A DNA stretch of 64,000 nt from Hydrogenoanaerobacterium saccharovorans (GTDB taxonomy: Bacteria > Bacillota > Clostridia > Oscillospirales > Ruminococcaceae). The DNA lies in contig NZ_RKRD01000001.1 of assembly GCF_003814745.1 (NCBI RefSeq), positions 124,001 to 188,000 of the forward strand. The letters are read 5' to 3'. How positions within the stretch are numbered: the stretch's first letter is position 1; every line of letters starts with the position of its first letter. Positions 57,187-64,000 of the stretch are shown in pieces. The translations under genes were made by a program, and so were the position numbers. Under the pieces are notes generated by a model. That model was not told the origin of the DNA. It did no database searches and saw only the letters and a program-made list of their open reading frames with translations.

Positions 57187-58488
57187 ATGTTACAGGGGAG
57201 TTTAATTATCGTAGCGTTCCTTGTTATTGCAAGTTTAATGATGACAAAAAAACTGCCTACTTTGGTAGCATTGCCTTTGATGGCTGTTTTGATTTGTATC
57301 ATTGCCGGAGTACCCGCTGTGGGGACTGATGCAGAGGGTAAAGCAATCGGTTGGCTGCAAACTGTCATCGAAGCAGGTACGGTTCGCATGGGCAGCGCCA
57401 TTATGGCTGTTATTTTTGGTGCATGGCTTGGCCAGCTGATGAATAAAACCGGCGTTACCGAAAGCATTATCAAAAAAAGCGCCGAGCTGGGCGGTGACCG
57501 CCCATTGGTAGTTACAATTATAATGGTAGTAGCTTGTTCTGTATTATTTACTACACTTTCCGGTTTGGGTTCAATCATTATGGTTGGCTCCATCGTATTG
57601 CCAATCTTAATTTCGGTAGGGGTACCGGCTCTGACTGCGGCATGTATTTTTTTAATGGCTTTTACCACCGGAATTACCTTTAACATTGCAAACTGGAAAA
57701 CATTTTCCAGCATATTCAGCATTGATATAGAACAGATAAAAGGTTTTGAAATGTACTTAGCAATAGCTACATTTGTAGCAACACTTATATTCGTATTTAT
57801 TGAGTTTAAAAAGAACGGCATCAAATTTAGCTTTTCTGCACCGGTAAAAGAAGAAGCAGCAACAAAACAGCTAAGAGGATTTTCGAGTATTATGGCAATG
57901 TTAACCCCATTAATCCCGATAGTTTTGGTTGCTGGTTTTAAAATACCGGTTATACCGTCTTTTATAGCAGGCATTATCTGGATACTTGTGTTTACCTCGA
58001 AGGGCTTTTCAAAAGCGATGAACCTTTTAGTTAAAACTTGTTTTGACGGCATCGCAGACTCTGCACCTGCCGTAATCTTGATGATTGGCATTGGTGTTTT
58101 GTACCTCGCCGTTACACATACAATGGTGAAGGACGTTCTCAGCCCGTTTTTACTTGCGGTAGTACCTTCAAACAAGCTGGGCTATATTATTTTCTTCTGT
58201 GTACTCGCGCCGTTGTCGCTTTACAGAGGCCCGATGAACCTGTTTGGTTTGGGCTCCGGAATAGCTGCACTTATTATAGGGCTTGGTACATTGTCACCGC
58301 TTGCCGTTATGGGTGCTTTTCTTGCTGCAGAGCGTATTCAAGGCTGTGGAGACCCCACCAATACACAAAACGTTTGGACAGCAAACTTTGCGGAGGTTGA
58401 TGTAAACGGCATCACCAAAAAACTGCTGCCTTATCTGTGGGTTATTTCGATATTTGGTGTTATTCTGTCAGCCGTATTGTATTATTAA
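57187..58488 (+). CDS. permease of the ion-transporter (citrate/gluconate-like) superfamily
   Basis: This 433-residue membrane protein has 10-12 helices with two internal halves. Between them lie small-residue loops TTLSGLGSIIMVGSIVLPI and GLGSGIAALIIGLGTL, typical of the IT superfamily (CitMHS, GntP, DcuC-like) that carries organic anions with H+ or Na+. The central cytoplasmic loop is Lys/Glu-rich (about 205-230). AAAGGAG precedes ATG 57187. As the only transporter of this operon it should import the substrate of the HyuA-like enzyme, probably a carboxylated compound. Confidence 0.75.
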   Translation: MLQGSLIIVAFLVIASLMMTKKLPTLVALPLMAVLICIIAGVPAVGTDAEGKAIGWLQTVIEAGTVRMGSAIMAVIFGAWLGQLMNKTGVTESIIKKSAELGGDRPLVVTIIMVVACSVLFTTLSGLGSIIMVGSIVLPILISVGVPALTAACIFLMAFTTGITFNIANWKTFSSIFSIDIEQIKGFEMYLAIATFVATLIFVFIEFKKNGIKFSFSAPVKEEAATKQLRGFSSIMAMLTPLIPIVLVAGFKIPVIPSFIAGIIWILVFTSKGFSKAMNLLVKTCFDGIADSAPAVILMIGIGVLYLAVTHTMVKDVLSPFLLAVVPSNKLGYIIFFCVLAPLSLYRGPMNLFGLGSGIAALIIGLGTLSPLAVMGAFLAAERIQGCGDPTNTQNVWTANFAEVDVNGITKKLLPYLWVISIFGVILSAVLYY

Positions 58489-58526
58489 CACAAAACTTGC
58501 CAAGCTGTGGAAGAAATTATTTCTTC

Positions 58527-58577
58527 TGCAGCTGAGAGCAGTATATTTGATTTTTAAATATGCTGCTCTCAGCTGCA
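58527..58577 (+). other. 22-bp intra-operon stem-loop
   Basis: Arms 58527-58548 and 58556-58577 are complementary over 22 bases with a single G-T pair; the core is GCAGCTGAGAGCAG. The loop is GATTTTT. It lies between permease and HyuA-like genes. AAGCC follows, not a T-run, so it is not a classical terminator. It may be an RNase processing or stability element. Confidence 0.85.
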
Positions 58578-58606
58578 AAGCCATTTACATTTTTGGAGGA
58601 CGCTAT

Positions 58607-60760
58607 ATGAAAGTTCGCATAGGGATTGACGTTGGCGGTACATTTACCGATGCTGCCGCCATAAACAACGATACATATGAATTGATAGGTACGGTAAAGG
58701 TTCCAACCACTCATACAGCCCAAGAGGGTGTAGCCGCAGGCATTATAGAAGTGTTACATAAGCTTATGGAACAATGCAACATAAAACCCGAGGATGTTAT
58801 TTTTATTGCACACGGTACAACTCAAGCAACCAATGCATTGTTGGAGGGCGATGTTGCCGAAGTGGGGATTATAACCCTTGGTACGGGTTTGGAAGGTGCA
58901 AAAAGCAAAAGTGACACAACAATGGGAAGTATTGAACTCGCGCCCGGTAAATTTTTAAAATCTCAAAATGCTTATATTGATACTGGGGCGGCAGGCGATT
59001 TAAAACAAGCTATTAAAAAAGGTGTAGAAGAGCTTGTTAAAAACGGAGCCAATAGCATAGTGGCGGCAGAAGCATTCAGCGTTGATGACCCAACAAACGA
59101 AAACACAGCGGTACATCTATGTACAGGACTTGGCGTACCAAGCACCGCCACCAATGATGTTTCTAAGTTATATGGCTTGAAAACGCGTACAAGAACCGCT
59201 GTTGTCAATGCAAGTATCATGCCGAAAATGCTTGAGGCTGCCACTATGACAGAGCAGAGTATTTTCAACGCAGACATTAAAAGTCCGCTTATGGTTATGC
59301 GCTGCGATGGAGGGGTTATGACGGTTGAAGAAGTACGCAACCGCCCTATCCTTACCATACTTTCGGGCCCTGCGGCGGGTGTTGCAGGTGCATTGATGTA
59401 TGAAAAGCTTACGGATGGAATCTTCTTTGAGGTGGGCGGCACTTCAACTGATATTTCCTGTGTTAAAGACGGTAAGGTAATGATTAAATATGCCGAGGTA
59501 GGCGGACACAAAACCTATCTAAACAGCCTTGATGTGCGTACCGTCGGTATAGGCGGAGGAAGTATGGTTCAGGTAAAAGGCGGCAAGGCGGTAGAAACCG
59601 GCCCCCGCAGTGCACATATTGCCAATTTAAAATACGAGGTTTATACAAAAGCAGAACAAATCGTAAATCCTCGCCTCACAACCATACGGCCAACCCCAAC
59701 AGACCCCGAATATGCGTGCATAGAATGCGACAACGGCATAAAAGTGGCGCTTACCATGGCAGGTGCCGCTAATATTGCCGGATATGTGCGTGAAGGAGAT
59801 TATGCTTACGGTGATGTTGAAGCCGCCAAAAAAGCATGGAAGCCACTTGCAGATAATATGGGGTGTACAGTAGAAAAAGCAGCTGAACAGGTTCTTACCT
59901 TTGCCGCAGCCAAAAATGCCCAAACAACGGCACAACTTATGAAGGATTATAATATGGACCCTCGTACAACTATGTTTGTGGGCGGCGGAGGTGGCGGGGC
60001 TGTTGTAGTACCTCATCTTGCAAAAACTATGGAACTCAGCTATCGGATTGCTAAAAACGCACCGGTCATATCCACCATAGGTGTTGCACTTGCTATGGTA
60101 CGCGATATGGTAGAACGTACGGTAGCCAATCCCACAGACCAAGACATCATCAGTGTACGAAGAGAGGCTGAACTCAAGGCAATCCAAAACGGTGCAGCCC
60201 CCGGAACGATTGAAGTTTCGGTAGAGGTAGATACACAGCGCAATGTAATAAGGGCAATCGCAGTTGGTGCTACCGAATTAAGAAGTAAAAACTTGCTAAA
60301 CCGTCAACTCAGCAAGGATGAACTGTTGAAAACAGTGGCTGAAAATTTGGGCGTTGCGCAGTCTCATTTAAAAATAACCGCCGAAAACAAGACTGTTTAT
60401 GCAGTTCAATACGATAAAATAGAAAAAAAGCTCTTCGGTTTAAGAAAGAAAAAAACTCATCCCCTGCGCCTTATTGATGATGAAGGCGTTATCCGTTTGC
60501 AGAAAAACAATGCATGGGTGAAACAATCAGCAGTTAAACAATGGCGAAACGATGCAGGCTTTTTAATTGAAGAGCTCACAGTATACAACGATGGCGGTGC
60601 AAACCTGCCGAATATTTATATTGTGATTGGAAAACGCATTATTGATTTATCCGGTTTGCAAAATGATGACCAGATTTACAGCCTTGGCGATGTTGAGCTT
60701 TCAGGTTGCGGAGAAGATGAACCCATAATTATTGCCTGCACAAAGCGTGTGGACGCATAA
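58607..60760 (+). CDS. hydantoinase/oxoprolinase-family ATPase (HyuA-like)
   Basis: This 717-residue protein has the ASKHA-fold nucleotide motifs of HyuA: RIGIDVGGTFTDAA at the start, HGTTQATNALLEG, the middle FFEVGGTSTDISCVKDG, and RTVGIGGGSMV. HyuA-type subunits cleave cyclic amides (5-oxoproline, hydantoins) or carboxylate ketones (acetone carboxylase-like) at the cost of ATP. The HyuB partner usually encoded next door is absent, and the C-terminal 150 residues are unusual for the family. The start was moved to ATG 58607 (GGAGGA, 6-base spacer) from 58454. Confidence 0.85.
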   Translation: MKVRIGIDVGGTFTDAAAINNDTYELIGTVKVPTTHTAQEGVAAGIIEVLHKLMEQCNIKPEDVIFIAHGTTQATNALLEGDVAEVGIITLGTGLEGAKSKSDTTMGSIELAPGKFLKSQNAYIDTGAAGDLKQAIKKGVEELVKNGANSIVAAEAFSVDDPTNENTAVHLCTGLGVPSTATNDVSKLYGLKTRTRTAVVNASIMPKMLEAATMTEQSIFNADIKSPLMVMRCDGGVMTVEEVRNRPILTILSGPAAGVAGALMYEKLTDGIFFEVGGTSTDISCVKDGKVMIKYAEVGGHKTYLNSLDVRTVGIGGGSMVQVKGGKAVETGPRSAHIANLKYEVYTKAEQIVNPRLTTIRPTPTDPEYACIECDNGIKVALTMAGAANIAGYVREGDYAYGDVEAAKKAWKPLADNMGCTVEKAAEQVLTFAAAKNAQTTAQLMKDYNMDPRTTMFVGGGGGGAVVVPHLAKTMELSYRIAKNAPVISTIGVALAMVRDMVERTVANPTDQDIISVRREAELKAIQNGAAPGTIEVSVEVDTQRNVIRAIAVGATELRSKNLLNRQLSKDELLKTVAENLGVAQSHLKITAENKTVYAVQYDKIEKKLFGLRKKKTHPLRLIDDEGVIRLQKNNAWVKQSAVKQWRNDAGFLIEELTVYNDGGANLPNIYIVIGKRIIDLSGLQNDDQIYSLGDVELSGCGEDEPIIIACTKRVDA

Positions 60761-60777
60761 GAAAAAGGAGAATAACG

Positions 60778-61329
60778 ATGCCGCAGGATGCTTTTCCTTT
60801 CCCAAAAATAGAACTTGCCTACAAAGAACTCAGCTATGATTTGTGCTTTGCAAAAATCCCCGTAGAGGACAGAGAAAAAATTGTACATTCCGCATGGCAA
60901 AAAGGCAAAAAGGCAGCGGAATCTATATTGAAAAAGCATAACGGCGAAACCAGCTTTTTTAAGCTTGCGGTAGAGTGTGGGCTGCAATGTGAAGAACAGG
61001 ATAGGGATTGTGTCATCGGCAACCGCAGGTATTTCAGCGATTATCTTTCAGGTCAAAACAAAATAATTCTCCATTTAAAATCCATAGCTCTGTGGGCAGA
61101 GCAAAACAACCTTGCTATCTCTACGGCGAAAAATATGATTTTAGGCCATGAGTTCTTTCATTTTTTAGAATATACAAAAATCGGTCTTACAAGCCGCGAA
61201 TATATGGTACCTGCCGTTTCAATTGGTTCTTTCAAGTTTGGTAAAACAGGGGTTCGGGCTTTGAGTGAAATAGGCGCACATGCCTTTGTAAGAACCTATT
61301 TTGAACTTTTGCAAAATTGGGAGGCATAA
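60778..61329 (+). CDS. HEXXH zincin-like protein
   Basis: This 183-residue cytosolic protein contains MILGHEFFHFLEY (about 122-134), a perfect HExxH zinc-protease motif, with SEIGAHAFVRTYFE further on as a possible third ligand (Glu or His). It has no signal peptide or membrane helix and no IrrE-like HTH. AAAAGGAG precedes ATG 60778, 17 bases after hyuA, and the next gene follows 1 base after its stop. A processing or maturation role for an operon enzyme is a guess; it might also be a metal-dependent hydrolase of the pathway. No named family fits with certainty. Confidence 0.6.
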   Translation: MPQDAFPFPKIELAYKELSYDLCFAKIPVEDREKIVHSAWQKGKKAAESILKKHNGETSFFKLAVECGLQCEEQDRDCVIGNRRYFSDYLSGQNKIILHLKSIALWAEQNNLAISTAKNMILGHEFFHFLEYTKIGLTSREYMVPAVSIGSFKFGKTGVRALSEIGAHAFVRTYFELLQNWEA

Positions 61330-61330
61330 T

Positions 61331-62695
61331 ATGAATAATTGTTTAAACTATGATGTTGTTGTGATAGGCGGAGGACCTGCGGGAGCAACTGCGGCGATAG
61401 CTGCAGCGAGAGAAGGCGCAAAAACGCTGTTGGTTGAACAAAACGGATACCTTGGCGGTATGCTTACAATGGCAGGTACAGGGCCGCAAATGACTTTTCA
61501 TGCAGGCAGTACACAGGTTGTAAAAGGCATACCGGATGAAATAGTAGAACGCTTAAAGCAACTTGGGATGTCGCCCGGGCATATGGAGGATTTTGTGGGT
61601 TATGCAAGCAGCATTACCCCATTTGACGCTGAGGGCATGAAGCTGGTGCTTGAAACGATGGCGCAAGAGGCAGGCGTAACACTGCTTTACCATACAGTTT
61701 ATACAGGTTGTACCGTGGAAAAAGGGAGCATTCAGCAGGTGCGCCTTTTTGCGAAAAATGGTTTTTTTAATGTTACTGCAAAAGTGTTTATAGATTGTTC
61801 CGCCGATGCAGACCTTGCAACACACGCCGGTATTCCCAGTATTTATGGGCGAGAAAGCGACAACCTTGCGCAGCCAATGACCATGAATGTAAAGGTTGCA
61901 AACGTAAACCGCGATATGGTTATGAAATATATTGTTCAAAACAAAAACGATATGCTTCATACCATCCCTTTTGACCGTTTGCAGCAACTAGCACGTACCG
62001 GCATGCAGGGTGCGTATTCCGTAATCAAGCTTGCAAAGCAAAATGGCAAGTTTAACATAGACCGTGATATGGTTCTGTGCTTCGAAACAAATAATAAAGG
62101 CGAGTTTATCCTCAACATGAGCCGCATTGCCAATAAATCGGCTGTTGATGCGTTTGATTTAACGGATGCTGAAATTGAAGGCAGACGGCAGGCTCACCAA
62201 ATAGTTGCTTTTATGAAGAAGTATATACCCGGGTTTGAAAATTGCCATATTGTTATGACAGGGCCTCATATTGGTGTTCGTGAAAGCCGAAAAATAGAAG
62301 GCGTTTATAAGTTAACAGCAGAAGATTTGCTGAGTAACCGGATGTTTGAAGATGCAATTGCGATGGGAGGCTATCCCATTGATATACACTCGCCTGATGG
62401 CGAAAGCACCAAGCATTGCTTTTTAAAACCGGGCAGTTGGTATTCTATTCCTTACCGCTGCCTTATTACAAATCAAATCAGCAACCTAGTTGTTGCAGGC
62501 AGATGTATCAGTGCTACGCACGAAGCATGCGCCGCTGTTCGCGTTACGCCTATCTTAATGGCAATTGCCCAGGCGGCAGGAACAGCCGCTGCCCATAGTG
62601 CACAAAACAACATTGCTGTAAATTGTATTGATATAAACTATCTGCGTAACAGACTCAAGAAAAACAATGTTTTTTTGGGAGAATACAATGCTTAA
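61331..62695 (+). CDS. FAD-dependent oxidoreductase (FAD_oxidored type)
   Basis: This 454-residue flavoprotein has VVVIGGGPAGATAAIAAARE (GxGxxG dinucleotide loop, about 9-28), VEQNGYLGGML as the FAD-dependent second motif, FIDCSADADLATHAG in the middle, and near the end VVAGRCISATHEACAAVRV (the G-D/G-C type cofactor loop). This places it in the family of FAD-binding dehydrogenases with CoB-CoM heterodisulfide-reductase-A-like or fumarate-reductase-like neighbours. GGGAGG precedes ATG 61331, overlapping the zincin gene's end. It is the last gene of the ROK operon, and would oxidise a substrate that the HyuA-like enzyme makes or uses. Confidence 0.85.
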   Translation: MNNCLNYDVVVIGGGPAGATAAIAAAREGAKTLLVEQNGYLGGMLTMAGTGPQMTFHAGSTQVVKGIPDEIVERLKQLGMSPGHMEDFVGYASSITPFDAEGMKLVLETMAQEAGVTLLYHTVYTGCTVEKGSIQQVRLFAKNGFFNVTAKVFIDCSADADLATHAGIPSIYGRESDNLAQPMTMNVKVANVNRDMVMKYIVQNKNDMLHTIPFDRLQQLARTGMQGAYSVIKLAKQNGKFNIDRDMVLCFETNNKGEFILNMSRIANKSAVDAFDLTDAEIEGRRQAHQIVAFMKKYIPGFENCHIVMTGPHIGVRESRKIEGVYKLTAEDLLSNRMFEDAIAMGGYPIDIHSPDGESTKHCFLKPGSWYSIPYRCLITNQISNLVVAGRCISATHEACAAVRVTPILMAIAQAAGTAAAHSAQNNIAVNCIDINYLRNRLKKNNVFLGEYNA

Positions 62696-63183
62696 TTGTT
62701 ATTTGGGTTAGCACTTGCTTGAATTAATTTAGCAAAGCCAAGCGGCTTCGCCAACGTATGGCAGCGAAATATTTTTATATAATATTTAATGGTGTGCAAA
62801 AGGCAGACAGTTTTTCGTAAGCTGTCTGCCTTTTGTTGCTTTTACACAATTCCTCCTATTCCATCAAACCGAGTACGCCCAAAGCACCGGATGTTAATTT
62901 TTTACCGCATATTGATATAATTATTGATATTTTTAAATAGTATTAAAATAAGGAGGTGTGTAATCCGTCAAGCTATCCTATTGGTAATGTTCCGGTGTTA
63001 AGTGTAAACAGCACAAAATTTTATAAACTTGCATGATGTACAAGTTCTTGACACTTAAAGGTGTGCTTGCAACGGCATTTTTCAGCTCAGACTTTATAAG
63101 CCTGTTCTTAATGATGCAGAATATGCGTAAGGCAAAACAGCAGAGCCGCCATAGTGAAGTAAAATTTTGAAAGGTGGATAAAA
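62696..63183. other. intergenic region before the metallophosphoesterase
   Basis: About 490 bases. It holds the FAD-gene terminator (62797) and a possible inverted pair TTAAGTGT (62999) / ACACTTAA (63051). AAGGAGGTG (62952) has no long frame behind it, and a short frame at 63065 (LATAFFSSDFISLF...) runs to a stop before the next gene. Nothing else is recognisable. Confidence 0.5.
62797..62840 (+). terminator. terminator of the ROK/HyuA/FAD operon
   Basis: CAAAAGGCAGACAG pairs perfectly with CTGTCTGCCTTTTG around an 11-base loop. The T-run is part of the stem's far arm. Confidence 0.85.
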
Positions 63184-64000
63184 ATGAGTAAACTTAAAAG
63201 AGCAATTCTGTTTGTAGCAGCAAATATTTTATTCATTATAACTCAAGTAGTAACCTGTGTACCTGTATTGGCACAGGAGCCGGCTTCACCAAGTGTACGG
63301 TTTGGTGTAATAAGCGATGTTCACCTCAATGATAAATCCTCACAAGATTACAAAGAAGATAAAAATTTAATCAAAGCACTTACGAAATTTAAGCAAGAAA
63401 ATATTGATGCACTAATGGTTGCGGGAGATATTGCAAACAGCGGGAAAAAGGGATCATATGAAAAGTTCAATAGCATTTTCAATCAAGTATTTGATGACCC
63501 CGCTACCAGACCGCAAAAGTTAATGGTAATGGGGAATCACGATTACTATGGAAGCATATTCCCGTCTTTATGCCGGTCTCGTTTTAAATCGGCTTTCGGG
63601 GCGGATATCAATAGAACAATTGTGATGAATGGTTACAGTTTTATTGGCGTAAGCACCAATGACAGGTCTACAGAAGGTGATTTTCCATCAAGTACATTAA
63701 ATTGGCTAAAACAGCAGATTGATAATGCCATTGCATCTGACCCCAACAAGCCTATCTTTGTTTTTTCGCATATCCCTGCAATTAACACAAATTATATGAG
63801 TGATGGTTGGGGAAATTCTGAACTCAGAAATTTTTTAAACAGTTATCCTCAAGTAATCCTGTTTGCGGGGCATACTCATTGCCCTTTAGAAGATGAACGT
63901 TCCATTGACCAGACAGATTTTACCTCCGTAGCTACATGCACATTAAGTTATACCGAACTTGAAAACGGCAAAGTAAATGGCAGTGTTCCTCCGCGTGCAG
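63184..64000 (+). CDS. secreted metallophosphoesterase (cut by the window end)
   Basis: The first 272 codons of a calcineurin-like phosphoesterase. A signal peptide (MSKLKRAILFVAANILFIIT, cleaved near VLA-QE) is followed by the metal motifs FGVISDVHL (D, H), VAGDIANSG (D), MGNHDYYG (NH), FSHIP (H) and FAGHTHC (HxH). All ligands of the dinuclear centre are present. The frame is open at the window end. AAAGGTGGA precedes ATG 63184. It should act outside the cell on phosphate esters or nucleotides. Such enzymes often carry C-terminal Ig-like or anchor domains, which cannot be seen here. Confidence 0.85.
   Translation, partial: MSKLKRAILFVAANILFIITQVVTCVPVLAQEPASPSVRFGVISDVHLNDKSSQDYKEDKNLIKALTKFKQENIDALMVAGDIANSGKKGSYEKFNSIFNQVFDDPATRPQKLMVMGNHDYYGSIFPSLCRSRFKSAFGADINRTIVMNGYSFIGVSTNDRSTEGDFPSSTLNWLKQQIDNAIASDPNKPIFVFSHIPAINTNYMSDGWGNSELRNFLNSYPQVILFAGHTHCPLEDERSIDQTDFTSVATCTLSYTELENGKVNGSVPPRA

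Noticed and set aside
62999..63058. LytTR-like ACACTTAA / TTAAGTGT pair before the metallophosphoesterase
   Set aside because: Only 8-base words, in inverted rather than direct order, 52 bases apart. Too weak to call a site.
63065..63172. 35-codon frame LATAFFSSDFISLF...
   Set aside because: It would need a GTG start with the ribosome site directly adjacent; there is no spacing and no recognisable family.

Overview
The window looks like a chromosome segment of a low-GC anaerobic member of the Clostridia. The evidence is mostly AT-rich genes with strong AGGAGG-type ribosome sites, two EFR1-type flavodoxin-ferredoxin proteins, LytTR and ROK regulators, and an MsmX-style sugar importer with no ATPase of its own. 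The species cannot be named from sequence alone.

Layout. (1) 1-1850: debris: the 3' end of a gene, a small YcxB-like membrane protein, an unrecognised pseudogene, and a dinB (Y-family polymerase) fragment joined head-on to an RHS/YD-repeat fragment. (2) 1970-8953: a potassium locus. Two RCK (TrkA/KtrA-type) proteins, an unlisted 32-residue one-helix peptide, a TrkH-type channel subunit and a membrane-anchored OB-fold-like protein form one operon. Two more RCK proteins (one with a broken nucleotide site, one with only the N domain) and a KdpE-like regulator with a shortened KdpD-like kinase lie on the other strand. (3) 9000-10310: a decayed surface-protein tail, a frameshifted Fic gene and a degenerate tRNA-like gene with its own terminator. 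(4) 10470-27884: an AgrC/AgrA-like two-component pair, a duplicated regulatory cassette carrying ACACTTAAA direct repeats, and a 14.5-kb gene for a secreted, membrane-anchored protein of about 4,823 residues (Ser-rich stalk, many Ig-like units, a GLUG block, an SbsA-type Ig domain and three C-terminal membrane helices).

(5) 28,190-42,320: a mosaic accessory region. Intact genes (IS110 transposase, LD-carboxypeptidase/MccF-like, CPBP protease, nucleotidyltransferase, amidohydrolase, TetR, two EFR1 proteins, DUF2200, ThpR) alternate with broken ones (DUF262, DUF89 fused to NucS-like, PNPOx-like, P-loop kinase tail, XRE, alpha/beta hydrolase). Short dispersed repeats mark several junctions. (6) 42,627-55,163: a lipoprotein, then a glucoside-utilisation locus. 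The minus-strand operon lacI / binding protein / two permeases / GH31 / beta-phosphoglucomutase diverges from a plus-strand pair, an (alpha/alpha)6 glycosidase and a GH65 phosphorylase, across a promoter with two LacI-type operators. GH65 phosphorolysis gives beta-glucose-1-phosphate, which PgmB converts to glucose-6-phosphate. (7) 55,260-62,835: a ROK-regulated operon of unknown substrate: TIM-barrel protein, permease, HyuA-like hydantoinase/oxoprolinase, HEXXH protein and FAD oxidoreductase. A large palindrome overlies the start region. (8) The window ends inside a secreted metallophosphoesterase.

The best candidates for something new are the micropeptide in the Trk operon, the TCS-repeat-giant surface protein unit, and the ROK/HyuA/zincin/FAD operon. 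All functional links are inferences from gene order and motifs.
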